A stretch of 64,000 nt of DNA, taken from contig NZ_OGVD01000001.1 of the NCBI RefSeq assembly GCF_900258045.1, positions 620,229-684,228 on the forward strand. Reading direction: 5' to 3'. The notes under the pieces were generated by a model. That model made no database searches, was not told the origin of the DNA, and saw only the letters and a program-made list of their open reading frames with translations. Within the stretch, counting starts at the first letter, position 1; every line of letters starts with the position of its first letter. Both the position numbers and the translations under genes were made by a program. Origin of the DNA: Sphingorhabdus sp. EL138. GTDB taxonomy: Bacteria > Pseudomonadota > Alphaproteobacteria > Sphingomonadales > Sphingomonadaceae. This document shows, one piece after another, positions 7,853 through 17,494 of this stretch.

Positions 7853-8479
7853 CTAAATCAGTGCAGTACCGATTTCGTTTGAGCCCTTGTCAGCGAAAAG
7901 CATTCGCCCGGTGCCAAGCCGCTGCAGAATATGGTCCAAATCGGTTTCTGAAAAAGCGAAACAACCTTGGCTGCGCCCTACTTTTCCGTATTGTTTCACC
8001 ATCTTGCTATCGACATACCACGCGCCGTGGATCACGATGGCGCGCTGATAAGCTAGGTCATTGCTTGGGTCCAGTCCGGCCAAACGGCGGGAACGGCCGT
8101 GTTTGCCAATATAAGCCTGCCCGGTTACATAGCTCCCACCCGAAGAAGCCTCTGAACCAGGTATGTTGGAAAATTTTTGTAGCCAGCCAGTATGTCTTTT
8201 GTCCGATCCCCTACCATGCGCGACCAGAAATGATGTCGTACGACCGTTCATCAGGTCGACCAGATGAAAGCGGGGTTTGGCCGAATGCAATGCATAATCC
8301 GCAATCCCGATCACATCAGTGTGTTTGATCGGCAGATGATGTGTGTCCAGAGCCGCCTTGGCCTTTTTCAGCAAATTGGGATCAAGCAGTGACGGCGTTT
8401 TGGCGATAGCTGGCAGTGTAGGCGCTACCAAAGCACCAAATCCCAACAGGCCTGTTTTCAGTAATGTTCTGCGTTTCAT
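7853..8479 (-). CDS. Exported murein L,D-transpeptidase-like protein
   Basis: A 208-residue exported protein with an N-terminal signal (twin-arginine-like RR start, then GLLGFGALVAPTLPAIA). It matches the family annotated 'murein L,D-transpeptidase catalytic domain family protein': IVIHGAWYVD followed by GRSQGCFAF, which supplies the His and Cys of a YkuD-like active site (about residues 145-172). The expected role is cross-linking or trimming peptidoglycan in the periplasm. It is transcribed divergently from a second L,D-transpeptidase (start 8566) from an 86 bp shared region, suggesting joint control. Confidence 0.82.
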   Translation of the reverse strand: MKRRTLLKTGLLGFGALVAPTLPAIAKTPSLLDPNLLKKAKAALDTHHLPIKHTDVIGIADYALHSAKPRFHLVDLMNGRTTSFLVAHGRGSDKRHTGWLQKFSNIPGSEASSGGSYVTGQAYIGKHGRSRRLAGLDPSNDLAYQRAIVIHGAWYVDSKMVKQYGKVGRSQGCFAFSETDLDHILQRLGTGRMLFADKGSNEIGTALI

Positions 8480-8565
8480 CTTAAAATTCTAACAGAATCC
8501 GGTATGCTTGGGATTAGGTAGATATACTGATTGTGGGGAGGAAGCGCGCCCGAAACAAGGGGAGA

Positions 8566-9666
8566 ATGAGAAAACTGCTTATTTTCATCGCTGTTCTATT
8601 CTCGGTTGAAACAGCTTCGGCTGAGCCACAAAATCGGATGCAATGGACTCCTGCTCAAGTCGTTCATTTGAAGGCGCTGATCAACGATATGCCGGCGGAA
8701 AGCCTTGGCGATTGCCAGATATCAAGTAATTTTCCTCTTGAAGACGGAAGTGCCGCAACTGCTGCCGCCATACAGCTCGCACGAACATATCTGGATGGAT
8801 GCCTTAAGGACTTGAGCCGCGCACAGTGGCATATCAAAAGCCGCGACCATCTGATTGACAATGAGAAGTTGATAGCTCTGGCACTACGCAGGAACGAACT
8901 TGGGCCATTATACGACGCGTACAAACCGCAAAACCCTCATTATCAAGCACTTAAAAAAGCATTGAGAACGGAAACCGATTCACAGAAGCGTGCGCGAATA
9001 GCTCTGAATATGGAACGATGGCGCTGGATGCCGCATTATCTCGGTGAAACCTATCTGATAGTCAATGTCGCCAGCTTTGAAGTCACACTATGGGAAAATC
9101 ATAGAAAAATACGCTCGTGGCCTGTTATTGTCGGCAAGACAGAGACACCGACACCGGTATTTGATGCCAAAGTCAGCGGTGTCATTTTCAATCCCTGGTG
9201 GGAAATCCCTTCTTCGATCGTGGCTGAAGGGATCGGCGCGATGGTTCGTAATCGTCCGGCAACCGCCCGCCGGAAAGGCTATGTTCTCCAAAACGGTCGC
9301 TATCGCCAGCAACCGGGGCCAGGCAATGCATTGGGGTTGATGAAATTGATCATGCCGAACGCTCATTCGGTCTATCTACACGATACGCCAAACAAGAAAC
9401 TATTCGCCAACGATGTCAGAACCTACAGTCACGGATGTGTCAGGGTGGACGACGCCATCGGTTTTGCCAAAACACTATTGGCAAATGATCATTCGGGTGA
9501 AGAAGTAGACGAAATATTGAATGCAGGTCACACCAAAGCGCTGAATATGGCTGAATCCATCCCGATTTATATCGCTTATTTTACGGTGGAAGGGACCGAC
9601 GATGCCAGTTTGATTTTTCACCCTGACATCTACCGCCGCGATACTCTTGTGTTCAAAAAACATTGA
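8566..9666 (+). CDS. L,D-transpeptidase, YcbB-like (YkuD domain)
   Basis: A 366-residue exported protein. The signal peptide is MRKLLIFIAVLFSVETASA, followed by a helical region (about 30-150) and a YkuD L,D-transpeptidase domain (about 165-320). The catalytic motif is in SHGCVRVDDA, with the preceding His in HSVYLHDTPNK. N-W-W-E-I-P around NPWWEIPSSIV and the MERWRWMPHYLG segment are typical of YcbB-type enzymes that make 3-3 cross-links in peptidoglycan. It appears shorter than E. coli YcbB (about 615), lacking much of the N-terminal part. The ATG at 8566 has GGGGAGA; a longer frame from 8533 is poorly supported. Confidence 0.87.
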   Translation: MRKLLIFIAVLFSVETASAEPQNRMQWTPAQVVHLKALINDMPAESLGDCQISSNFPLEDGSAATAAAIQLARTYLDGCLKDLSRAQWHIKSRDHLIDNEKLIALALRRNELGPLYDAYKPQNPHYQALKKALRTETDSQKRARIALNMERWRWMPHYLGETYLIVNVASFEVTLWENHRKIRSWPVIVGKTETPTPVFDAKVSGVIFNPWWEIPSSIVAEGIGAMVRNRPATARRKGYVLQNGRYRQQPGPGNALGLMKLIMPNAHSVYLHDTPNKKLFANDVRTYSHGCVRVDDAIGFAKTLLANDHSGEEVDEILNAGHTKALNMAESIPIYIAYFTVEGTDDASLIFHPDIYRRDTLVFKKH

Positions 9667-9700
9667 AGCTGTTGCTCAGTTTGGAAAAGCCGTTCCTGTG

Positions 9701-10927
9701 CTATCCACCGTCAGAGCCTTTTCTTAGTCTGATCCTTGTTCCGTCCTCAATCTTTTCACTCGGATGCAGTATTACGGTTTCTCCTTCTTTCAAGCCTTCT
9801 GTGATCTGTGCGCGCTCATCATTCATTCGGCCGACCTTTACCCGAACCAGCCTTGCTTTCCCATTATCCATCACAAAAGCAGACCAGTCTCCAGCGTCAC
9901 GGAACAATGCACTAATCGGCACTTGGATAACATTGTCCCCAGACCATTCGACCGCCCGGACTATCACCCGATAGCCATGGCCCAGGCGCTCCCTTGCCGT
10001 CTGAGGATCGACAAAGTCTATGATAACATTCACCCGCTGTTCCTCAACGCCGAGGGCCGAAATTTTGGTGAAGCCGAACGGTTCTATCCGCTGAACCTTG
10101 CCTTTGAGCGGACGCTCACCACCCCAATTGTCGATCAGCACATCGTTACCCGGCTTTATTTTAACCGCATCGCTGGATAAAAGATCGGTGACAATCTCAA
10201 TATCAGCGGGATTACCCAGTTCCATTATTGTTGCTCCGGCGGCCAGCAGGGTTTCACTCTCTTGCGTTACCCGCAACACCGATCCGCTTTCGGGCGACGT
10301 AATGTTGAGTGCGTTGTCCCGGCCATTGCCAAAGGATGGACCCATCAGACTGGCCTGAGCGGCTTTAAGCTCGAATTGGGCGGTTTCGTGAGCTTGCAAA
10401 ATTTCTGTCACTTGCGCGACGCTGCTGTCGCGCGCTGCCTTGGCTGCATCATGCTCGGTCTTCGTCGCAAAGCCGCGTTTGAATATGGCGTCGGTTCGCT
10501 CGAAATTGGCGGCTGCCAGTTTCCGATCCGCTTTGGCCTGGTTGATCCTTGCCGCAGACGATCGCACGGTGGCTTGCAGTGCCCTGATCTTTGCACGAAT
10601 TTCGGCTTCGCTGCGCGGGTTCTGAAAATCGGGTTGCGCCGGCATCATGCGCGCGACCACCGTCTGGCTTGCCACGACCTCATCGCCTGCTTCCAGCTCC
10701 ACCCGCAGCAACCGGCCATTAATCGGTGCGGTAACGATAAATATGTCGCGGACCCGCGTTTCGCCTTCGTCATCGATCGTCACCAGCAGCGGGACTTCAA
10801 CCACCTCTGCGGTATCGACATCAATCGGCGGAGTGCGGACGGCAAAGAAAATCGCAACCAATATCAGCAATATGATTGCTCCGATCAGGATTTTTGGCCC
10901 CGGGCGGCGGAATTGTTTACTGGCCAT
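9701..10927 (-). CDS. HlyD/MacA-type periplasmic adaptor of an ABC exporter
   Basis: A 408-residue membrane fusion protein. One N-terminal membrane helix (ILIGAIILLILVAIFFAV) is followed by a biotinyl-lipoyl-like segment (APINGRLLRVELEAGDEVVASQTVVARM), a coiled-coil hairpin (about 95-190, rich in Ala, Arg and Glu), the second lipoyl half (ITSPESGSVLRVTQESE) and beta-barrel/membrane-proximal domains. It is the last of three minus-strand genes: ATPase, permease (4 bp before this gene) and adaptor. Together they form a MacAB/DevBCA-like tripartite exporter that would dock to an outer-membrane channel encoded elsewhere. The substrate is not evident. Confidence 0.88.
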   Translation of the reverse strand: MASKQFRRPGPKILIGAIILLILVAIFFAVRTPPIDVDTAEVVEVPLLVTIDDEGETRVRDIFIVTAPINGRLLRVELEAGDEVVASQTVVARMMPAQPDFQNPRSEAEIRAKIRALQATVRSSAARINQAKADRKLAAANFERTDAIFKRGFATKTEHDAAKAARDSSVAQVTEILQAHETAQFELKAAQASLMGPSFGNGRDNALNITSPESGSVLRVTQESETLLAAGATIMELGNPADIEIVTDLLSSDAVKIKPGNDVLIDNWGGERPLKGKVQRIEPFGFTKISALGVEEQRVNVIIDFVDPQTARERLGHGYRVIVRAVEWSGDNVIQVPISALFRDAGDWSAFVMDNGKARLVRVKVGRMNDERAQITEGLKEGETVILHPSEKIEDGTRIRLRKGSDGG

Positions 10928-10931
10928 TACT

Positions 10932-13316
10932 TCATTCCCTCGTTTTCAACACGCTGACAAGATTAAGCCCGTCTAGCCGTCCCTTGACGAATATGGCTGA
11001 CAATACGGCGGTTGCCAGCACAACCAATATTGCAAAAGCGACGGTGGCGGCCGAAAGGGCAAAGGGGATAATGAAGAGATCCCCGCTGACAGCTTCGCTG
11101 ATTTGCTTCGACAGATAATATCCGAACATCATGCCGAGTGGCAGTCCGGCCAATACGATGAGCGCAAGCTCGCCCAACAATATATAAGAAACTTCGGATC
11201 GACGATAGCCGAGCACGCGGAGCGAAACGAGATCACGGGCGCGCTCGGCGAGGCTTATCCGGGCGTTATTATAGACTACGCCAAAGACGATAAGGCCGGA
11301 GAAAGCGACGTTGAACAGTTGGACGATACCCCTAGTTTCGGCAATCGTTTCCTCACTACCGCGCAGAGCGGCGGCTCGTTGAGAGAAACCGGCAATCATT
11401 GGCATGTCTTTCAGCCGCCGGTACAGCTTGTCGGTCTCGTTCGCGTCCACGCTCAGATAGGCGCCGGAAGACAATGCTCCTTCCCGCATGATCGGGCCCA
11501 GATTTTTGAAATCGACATAGGCTGGACTGCTCACCGGACTGCTGAGTATGCTGGTCACCGGCATGGTGACATGGGGTCGGCGTCCGTCAGTGATTTGAAT
11601 ATCCACCAGATCCCCTGGCCCGACATTTAGCTCGTTCGACAAGCTATAGGATATCATCAGACCCTGCATCGGCGGTTCGACAACGCCATTGTCCAAATCG
11701 ACCAAGCGGTTAAGATCGTTAGCCGGTTTCATCCCCGTGATCGTTTCGGATTTGGAACGATGACCTGCGCTCAGTTTGGCACCGACATAGCGCACCGGTT
11801 CGACCCGCATCACACCGGGCAATCGCGCAAGTTCAAACAGAGCTCGATCATCGCGATCTTCAGAAAAGACCACATTAACGTCCGCTCGATTGGCCTGATC
11901 GAACATCAGGTCAAACATCATGCGGACATTGTCCGTAGATCCGGCAGACGTGATATACAGACCTAGCGCAGCCGCGATGCCGACCGATCCCAGCATGGAT
12001 CGCAAGGGCCGGCGAGCCACCCCTCGCAGGATGATTCGCGTCGGTTCATCCAGCCCTTTAATCCGTCCAACCAATCGGGCAAACCCGCCGGAATAATTGG
12101 GCGGCACCGGCGGACGCATGGCCTCGGCAGCGGTCAGCTTGCCAATCCGTCGGACGGTTTGCGCTGCACCCAGCAACACAACGAAAATCGCAACCATGCA
12201 GGAGATGAAAAACACGTCAAAGCCCGCACGGTAGGTGAGGAACGGGAAGACGAAAAAATCCTGGTACAGGCCGGCCAGTCCCCGACCCATCCATGAACCT
12301 AACAAGAGGCCGAGCACAAGCCCGGGGAGAGACAGCACCAGCGCCAGTTTGGCGTAGTGAAACATGATAGTCCGGCTGCGATAACCGAAGGCAGTCAGCA
12401 GGCCGATAATCTCCCGCTCCGATTCCACCAGTCGTGACAGGACCATATTTATCAGGAAGGCCGCGACGCCAAGAAATATCGGTGGAAGAATGGCGGTCAT
12501 GCTGCTGAGCTGAGTCAGTTCATTCTCCAGAAAACGGTCAGAAAGCTGGTCTTTCCGCGGTGTGGCGCCACGTCCGCCATAGCGTTCGAGGATGACATCC
12601 ACCCGGTCGATCACGTCCTGCACATTGCCACCGCGTTCCAACCGGATCAGGGCTTCATTGAAGCTGTTGGTCGAATCCAGCGCGGCGGAGAGATGCTCCT
12701 GTCCCATCCACAATATGCCAAAGCGGCGATTGTCCGGGAATATCTGGCCCGGGCCGATGGCATAGACATATTCGGGGGAGAGCACGGTCCCCACGATGCG
12801 AAATTTTTGCCTGGTCCCGTAGAGCAGCCCATCAATATCATCACCAATTCCTATGCGGGCGGCCTCGGCAAACTTTTCACTGGCAAGCACTTCGTCTGGG
12901 CGGCCAGGATCCGGCAACCGACCGCTACGCAGGACCAGGGCATTAACAGCCGGCATGCCGGACTCAGGCAAAGAATGTATGCGCGCGGTTATCGGTTCGG
13001 ATATCCCCGGAATGTCAAGCGTCGCGCCGCTGGTCAGGCGGCCCTCAACGACGCTGACGCCATCAATCGCGCGAATGTCCTCCAGCAGGCTATCGGGCAC
13101 ACGGACGGCAGATGCGAAAATGTCGGCGAAGCGGTAGCGGTCATAATAGGTATCGCGGCTGGCCTCGAGAGAGCGGAGCATGCCGAACGACATCACCACC
13201 ATCCCGATCCCGGCGGCAATGACCAGTGCGATGGCCAGTGCCTGCGATCGCAGGCGCCAAATATCGCGCAGTAGTTTGCGGTCCAGCGACCCCAGCCAGG
13301 TTGGTGGGCTTACCAT
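10932..13316 (-). CDS. ABC exporter permease with two FtsX domains
   Basis: A 794-residue permease built as a duplicated FtsX/MacB unit: membrane segment near the N terminus ([20 protein letters not shown]), a large periplasmic region, three helices around residues 270-400 ([17 protein letters not shown] onward), then a second such unit ending with three C-terminal helices ([16 protein letters not shown] through [14 protein letters not shown]). Such fused permeases work as one polypeptide with a LolD-like ATPase. The ATG overlaps the end of the ATPase gene by 7 bp and the adaptor follows after 4 bp, so the operon order is ATPase-permease-adaptor. DevC-like exporters of lipids or glycolipids are possible relatives. 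Confidence 0.88.
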   Translation of the reverse strand: MVSPPTWLGSLDRKLLRDIWRLRSQALAIALVIAAGIGMVVMSFGMLRSLEASRDTYYDRYRFADIFASAVRVPDSLLEDIRAIDGVSVVEGRLTSGATLDIPGISEPITARIHSLPESGMPAVNALVLRSGRLPDPGRPDEVLASEKFAEAARIGIGDDIDGLLYGTRQKFRIVGTVLSPEYVYAIGPGQIFPDNRRFGILWMGQEHLSAALDSTNSFNEALIRLERGGNVQDVIDRVDVILERYGGRGATPRKDQLSDRFLENELTQLSSMTAILPPIFLGVAAFLINMVLSRLVESEREIIGLLTAFGYRSRTIMFHYAKLALVLSLPGLVLGLLLGSWMGRGLAGLYQDFFVFPFLTYRAGFDVFFISCMVAIFVVLLGAAQTVRRIGKLTAAEAMRPPVPPNYSGGFARLVGRIKGLDEPTRIILRGVARRPLRSMLGSVGIAAALGLYITSAGSTDNVRMMFDLMFDQANRADVNVVFSEDRDDRALFELARLPGVMRVEPVRYVGAKLSAGHRSKSETITGMKPANDLNRLVDLDNGVVEPPMQGLMISYSLSNELNVGPGDLVDIQITDGRRPHVTMPVTSILSSPVSSPAYVDFKNLGPIMREGALSSGAYLSVDANETDKLYRRLKDMPMIAGFSQRAAALRGSEETIAETRGIVQLFNVAFSGLIVFGVVYNNARISLAERARDLVSLRVLGYRRSEVSYILLGELALIVLAGLPLGMMFGYYLSKQISEAVSGDLFIIPFALSAATVAFAILVVLATAVLSAIFVKGRLDGLNLVSVLKTRE

Positions 13317-14047
13317 TGCATCGCCGACGGCGCGACGCGCTCCGTGTTGTCGCGATCTTCAACCAGCGCTCCATCGGCAAAGCGCAGTAACCTGTCGGCC
13401 ATATCGGCAATCACAACATTGTGCGTGATGAGCAACGTCGTGGTACCAAGCTCCCGGTTGACTTGATCCAGCGCCTCCAGAACCCTAACCCCGGTTTCGC
13501 TATCAAGCGCTCCTGTTGGTTCATCGCACAGCATGACTTTCGGCCGCTTGGCAATGGCACGGGCGATGGCAACGCGTTGCTGCTCACCACCGGAAAGCTG
13601 GGACGGAAAATGATCGATACGGCTTTCCAGCCCCACCATGGCCAGTGCCTCTTCTGGCCTCATCGGGTCTTCGGCAATCTCCGTGATCAGCGCAACATTT
13701 TCCCGCGCGGTCAGAGAGGCGACCAGATTGTAGAATTGAAACACGAAGCTGACCGAATTGCGCCGATATTCGGTCAATGCAGACGGGTCGAACGCGGTCA
13801 GCTCCTGCCCCTCAAACATTACCGTTCCGGCGGTTGCTTCGTCCAGCCCGCCGATGATGTTGAGAAAGGTAGACTTGCCCGACCCGCTTGCTCCGAGCAA
13901 CACGACCATGGCGGATTTTGGCAGGTCCAGATCGACGCCGCGCAGAGCGGAAACCGCGGTTGGTCCTTCACCATAGATTTTCGTCAGACCGCGGATGGAA
14001 TAAAGGCTGTCGCGCTCTATCGTCGCGGATTCCAAAGGCAGGGACAT
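13310..14047 (-). CDS. ABC exporter ATP-binding protein (LolD/MacB/DevA-like)
   Basis: A 245-residue nucleotide-binding subunit with Walker [11 protein letters not shown]-loop in FVFQFYNL, signature [14 protein letters not shown], Walker [13 protein letters not shown] and H-loop LLITHNV. The sequence groups with LolD/MacB/DevA ATPases that pair with FtsX-type permeases rather than with importers. The start at 14047 (MSLPLES) is chosen because the extension upstream does not resemble an ABC N terminus; the ribosome site is weak. First gene of the exporter operon. Confidence 0.88.
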   Translation of the reverse strand: MSLPLESATIERDSLYSIRGLTKIYGEGPTAVSALRGVDLDLPKSAMVVLLGASGSGKSTFLNIIGGLDEATAGTVMFEGQELTAFDPSALTEYRRNSVSFVFQFYNLVASLTARENVALITEIAEDPMRPEEALAMVGLESRIDHFPSQLSGGEQQRVAIARAIAKRPKVMLCDEPTGALDSETGVRVLEALDQVNRELGTTTLLITHNVVIADMADRLLRFADGALVEDRDNTERVAPSAMQW

Positions 14048-14183
14048 TAGGCGCAGAAACCGGTCAGCTTTTTTGTGCTGACACTGACAACCTGCAAATT
14101 GTCCCCAAGTTTCAGCACGCTGATCTTCCCATAATTGCCTATAATTGATTGTGAGAATAGGGAATTTAGGCCGCAAGCGTCGC

Positions 14184-14250
14184 GTGAGCGATAAGTATTG
14201 TTACGGAATGGCCGCGCCGCTCACGATCGATACTACGCGCAATTGCGTAG
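14184..14250. promoter_or_regulatory. Two inverted repeats between the exporter and dehydrogenase operons
   Basis: GTGAGCG (14184-14190) pairs with CGCTCAC (14218-14224), and CTACGC (14233-14238) pairs with GCGTAG (14245-14250) around a 6-base centre. They lie in the 266 bp divergent region between 14047 and 14314 and are plausible operator or hairpin sites. The binding protein is unknown and neither operon carries a local regulator gene. Confidence 0.35.
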
Positions 14251-14313
14251 AGACGCCTTCACTCATTTTCCTTAATTTTCCGGCCCATATCTGACATTGC
14301 TATGGAGCCCCCA

Positions 14314-15390
14314 ATGGAAAACCATATGAAAGCGGCGATTTTCATCGAGCCCGGCAGGATCATATTGGGTGAAAAGCCGATTCCCGACATTGGTCCGCTT
14401 GATGCGTTGATCCGAATTACGACGACGACCATTTGCGGAACGGATATCCATATATTGAAGGGTGAATATCCCGTGGAAAGCGGCCTCACCATTGGCCACG
14501 AACCAGTTGGAATCATTGAAAAAATGGGTTCCGCGGTTGAAGGGTTTACAGAAGGCCAGCGGGTGATCGCAGGGGCCATCACACCGACGGGGACGTCCTA
14601 TGCCTCGATGTGCGGTTTTCATTCTCAATGCGGTGGTCAAGATGATCATGGCTGGAAAGCCGTAGGGGGTTGGCGGTTTGGCAATACAATTGACGGCGCA
14701 CAGGCAGAATATCTCAAAGTGCCGGATGCGATGGCCAATCTTGCGCCGGTGCCGGATGGGTTGACCGACGAACAGGTGTTGATGTGTCCCGATATCCTGT
14801 CGACCGGGTTTAGCGGGGCGGAATCGGGCAAGATTCAAATTGGCGACACGGTTGCGGTGTTCGCGCAAGGCCCCATCGGCCTTTGTGCAACGGCTGGCGC
14901 AAAAATGATGGGCGCCACTACTATCGTCGCGGTCGAATCAATTCCTGAACGGATGGACATTTCGCGAAGCATGGGCGCGGATCATGTTATCGATTTCAGC
15001 AAGGTCGATCCCGTCGACGAAATCATGCGGATTACAGATGGTCGCGGAGTGGACGTATCGATAGAGGCCTTGGGTAAAACACAGACATTTGAAGGAGCAC
15101 TCAGGGTATTGCGGCCTGGCGGGACACTGTCTTCGCTTGGCGTTTATTCCGAAGGCCTGACGATACCGCTAGATGCTTTTTCGGCCGGTCTGGGGGACAA
15201 CACCATTGTCAGCACGCTTTGTCCCGGCGGCAAGGAACGTATGCGCCGGTTGATGGATGTGATCGGGTCTGGCCGTGTCGATGCAAGCCCGCTGGTCACC
15301 CATCATTTTGCACTTGATGATATCGAAACAGCCTATGACCTGTTTGCCAATCAACGCGACGGCGTGCTGAAAATCGCCGTGCAGCCCTGA
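14314..15390 (+). CDS. Zinc-dependent alcohol dehydrogenase (medium-chain)
   Basis: A 358-residue medium-chain dehydrogenase/reductase. The catalytic zinc site is in TTTICGTDIHILKGEYPV and TIGHEPVG, and the Rossmann NAD(P) site is GDTVAVFAQGPIGLCATAGAK (about 180-200). The segment ASMCGFHSQCGGQDDHGWKAVGGWRFGN matches a subgroup of bacterial alcohol/isopropanol-type dehydrogenases with a shortened structural-zinc loop. The ATG at 14314 has GGAG seven bases upstream; starts at 14302 and 14326 are also in frame. It is followed within 11 bp by a CoA-transferase, so the pair probably converts a hydroxy-acid or alcohol and activates the product with CoA. Confidence 0.88.
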   Translation: MENHMKAAIFIEPGRIILGEKPIPDIGPLDALIRITTTTICGTDIHILKGEYPVESGLTIGHEPVGIIEKMGSAVEGFTEGQRVIAGAITPTGTSYASMCGFHSQCGGQDDHGWKAVGGWRFGNTIDGAQAEYLKVPDAMANLAPVPDGLTDEQVLMCPDILSTGFSGAESGKIQIGDTVAVFAQGPIGLCATAGAKMMGATTIVAVESIPERMDISRSMGADHVIDFSKVDPVDEIMRITDGRGVDVSIEALGKTQTFEGALRVLRPGGTLSSLGVYSEGLTIPLDAFSAGLGDNTIVSTLCPGGKERMRRLMDVIGSGRVDASPLVTHHFALDDIETAYDLFANQRDGVLKIAVQP

Positions 15391-15400
15391 TCGCCAGTTG

Positions 15401-16702
15401 ATGGCTTTCGAAGAGCAATATGCGGCCAAGCTGACCAGCGCCGCCAAAGCCGTATATGGCATTCCATCAGGGTCCCATATCGCCATGGGCATGGCGGTTG
15501 CCGAACCGCCTGCTTTGCTGTCCGCTTTGGCGGCACGCGCGGAGGCAGGCGATCTGAGCGATCTCAAACTGTGGTATTTTCACTCCATGGCCCATGCCGG
15601 AAAAACCGTGCTGCGGCCCGGTCTATTGGCCCATGTCCGCCCGCATTGCATGTTCCTCAGTTCCATAGAACGGGCGCTGCTTAAAGATGCTTCCCGCAAA
15701 GGCATCCCGCCGGTTGAATTCGTGCCCGTCGCATTCAGCGATTCACCGCAATTGCTGAGAGACAAAGTCCCGCTCGACAGTTTTATCACAACCGTATCAC
15801 CCATGGACCGCCACGGCTGGTTCACCTTTGGCACCAGCAACGACTATTCATCAACCGCAGCCCGAAGCGCGAAAAACCTGATCGTTGAGGTGAATGAGAA
15901 AATGCCCCGGGTTTTTGGAGAGTCACTGCTCCATATTTCTGAGGTTGATGCCATAGTTGAGAATAATGTCCCACTCGGGGAGGAGACCTGCCCGGCGATC
16001 ATCGCAGAGGAACAAAAGATTGCATCCACCATTGCGGGCATGATTGATGATCGCGCCTGTCTGCAAATGGGGATCGGTACTTTGCCTAGTGCGGTTTGTG
16101 CGCTGCTGGAGGATCGCAAGGATCTGGGCATCCATACAGAATTGATGACCCCAGCCCTGGCGCGTCTGGCGGAATGCGGAGCGGCGACCAATCAGGCGAA
16201 GACCACTTATCATGGCCGTAGTGTCTTTACCTTCGCGATGGGAGATCGCGCCTTTTATGATTTTCTAGACGATAATCCCACCATGCACAGCGCGCCGGTC
16301 GATATTGTCAACGACCCGCGCCATATTTCCAAGAATGACAATGTCGTGTCGGTGAATGCGACGCTGCAAGTCAATCTTGGTGGTGCCTGCAATTCGGAAC
16401 ATCTGATGGGCCGCCAATATAGCGGCGCGGGGGGACAGCTGGACTTTGTCCGCGGTGCCACGGCTTCGAAAGGCGGTAAATCCATCATCGCCTGCCGGTC
16501 CACGGCAAAGAACGGGACTGTGTCGCGGATCGTGCCAACGCTCGATGGTCCGGTCACGACGCCGCGCAATGACACGCATATTGTCGTCACCGAATATGGC
16601 TTTGCCGACCTTAAAGGCAAATCATTGACTCAGCGGGCCGAGGCATTGATCGAATTGGCGCATCCGAAATTCCGCGCGCAATTGGCGGACACGATACGCT
16701 AA
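15401..16702 (+). CDS. Acetyl-CoA hydrolase/transferase family, 4-hydroxybutyrate CoA-transferase-like
   Basis: A 433-residue family I CoA-transferase. The N-terminal half has the GSHIAMGMAVAEPPALLSAL glycine-rich loop. The C-terminal half carries the catalytic glutamate region in NVVSVNATLQVNLGGACNSEHLMG (a stretch where most relatives read 'INSAIEVDLTGQV...E'), followed by SGAGGQLDFVRGA and ITEYGFADLKG-type VVTEYGFADLKGKSLTQRAEALI. Relatives move CoA from acetyl-CoA to 4-hydroxybutyrate or other short acids. It sits directly behind alcohol dehydrogenase. The expected catalytic Glu in the 'N-x-A-x-E/Q' position reads Gln (NATLQVN), which may affect activity. The stop overlaps the next ATG (TAATG). 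Confidence 0.85.
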   Translation: MAFEEQYAAKLTSAAKAVYGIPSGSHIAMGMAVAEPPALLSALAARAEAGDLSDLKLWYFHSMAHAGKTVLRPGLLAHVRPHCMFLSSIERALLKDASRKGIPPVEFVPVAFSDSPQLLRDKVPLDSFITTVSPMDRHGWFTFGTSNDYSSTAARSAKNLIVEVNEKMPRVFGESLLHISEVDAIVENNVPLGEETCPAIIAEEQKIASTIAGMIDDRACLQMGIGTLPSAVCALLEDRKDLGIHTELMTPALARLAECGAATNQAKTTYHGRSVFTFAMGDRAFYDFLDDNPTMHSAPVDIVNDPRHISKNDNVVSVNATLQVNLGGACNSEHLMGRQYSGAGGQLDFVRGATASKGGKSIIACRSTAKNGTVSRIVPTLDGPVTTPRNDTHIVVTEYGFADLKGKSLTQRAEALIELAHPKFRAQLADTIR

Positions 16703-16917
16703 TGACTAAAGTCGCGATATTCAGCACCAGTAACTCATCACCCGGCAAGCCGGTATCTGGATCAAGAACTGCACCCGGATTTAGTCGAATCAGAGCACAA
16801 TGCCCTTGCTCAAAACTGTGGAGAGGTAGTTGCCAAACCCCAGCTATTTCGGTTTCTCGGAATCCTGCTGTATTTGTGTCGATGGAAAACTGTCTGGTGT
16901 CATTCTCACTGAACTGA
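16702..16917 (+). pseudogene. Decayed gene start, possibly a 2-hydroxyacid (D-lactate) dehydrogenase
   Basis: The ATG overlaps the CoA-transferase stop and the first nine residues, MTKVAIFST, look like the beginning of LdhA-type D-lactate dehydrogenases. After that the frame turns into low-quality Ser/Pro-rich sequence with no further family motif, and neighbouring frames do not restore one. The simplest reading is a once-coupled third gene of the operon whose body was deleted, leaving only the start. The assignment rests on nine residues and is weak; calling it decayed is safer than naming it. Confidence 0.35.
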
Positions 16918-16975
16918 TGAAGTTTAACGAATATGATATAACCATTGTCACTGTGAGGTTTGTGATCTGTACCGA

Positions 16976-17263
16976 TTGGATTTCGGACATATGTTCCGGC
17001 TGGATAGTCGCGATGCGCATCAGAATCTGCAAAAGGTAATCTACTACAGTCAGCCGTTGAAAAGCGACAACGAGGGTATCGAATTCGATGTTCCTGGACG
17101 GATCACGCCGGAAGGGTTGATCGGGCTGGGCGCAGGCCCCGACGCACACTACATGCTATGCGGCCCGACAGCATTTCTCGCTACGATCCAATCAGGGTTG
17201 GAAGAACGCGGGGCACCTGCCGATCAAATCCATTTCGAAACCTTCGGGCCAAGCAGTCAGTGA
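16976..17263 (+). pseudogene. C-terminal remnant of a flavohemoprotein-like FAD/NAD oxidoreductase
   Basis: The open frame preserves about 70 residues of the NAD-binding end of a flavohemoprotein or ferredoxin-reductase-type protein: KVIYYSQPLKSD, then FDVPGRITPEGLIGLG, then AHYMLCGPTAFLATIQ and IHFETFGPSSQ at the C terminus. The YxLCGP motif binds NAD(P)H in these enzymes. The globin or FAD domain expected upstream is absent, and the sequence before 16976 has no matching frame, so this is a 5'-deleted remnant. It lies directly after the truncated operon gene, marking a deletion or rearrangement junction between about 16730 and 16976. Confidence 0.7.
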
Positions 17264-17390
17264 ATTCTCTTTAAGCGGTTTTTTGCGGGAGATGATGGTA
17301 GTACTCCAGAATTGTTTTTTGGGAACGGCTGCCATGCCTTGAGCTTCCGCTAGTTGCATATTTCTGACTGCCAAACTGGATAACAAAAAT

Positions 17391-17451
17391 GTCCGCTTTC
17401 GGGATACAACGGAGTCAATCTTGACGTCCGAGATTGGGGCGCAAAGCGGTC
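17391..17451 (+). repeat. Long (61 bp) dispersed repeat, copy 1
   Basis: It begins GTCCGCTTTCGGGATA and ends ATTGGGGCGCAAAGCGGTC, exactly 61 bp, and aligns without gaps to 21873-21933 and to the reverse complement of 28734-28794. It lies between the flavohemoprotein remnant (plus) and the 2-hydroxyacid dehydrogenase (minus), i.e. between converging reading frames. Confidence 0.85.
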
Positions 17452-17462
17452 ATAACGTTAGT

Positions 17463-17486
17463 GTCCGCTTTGGCGCAAAAGCGGAC
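17463..17486. repeat. Short (24 bp) palindromic dispersed repeat
   Basis: GTCCGCTTT, loop GGCGCA, AAAGCGGAC: a perfect 9 bp inverted repeat, only 11 bp after the 61 bp copy. In RNA it would fold into a strong hairpin and may end the minus-strand and plus-strand transcripts that meet here. Confidence 0.85.
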
Positions 17487-17494
17487 GTTAAATT

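Noticed and set aside
10262..10957. 231-codon open frame opposite the adaptor gene
   Set aside because: It lies fully antisense to the well-supported HlyD-type gene; composition reflects the codon bias of the real strand.
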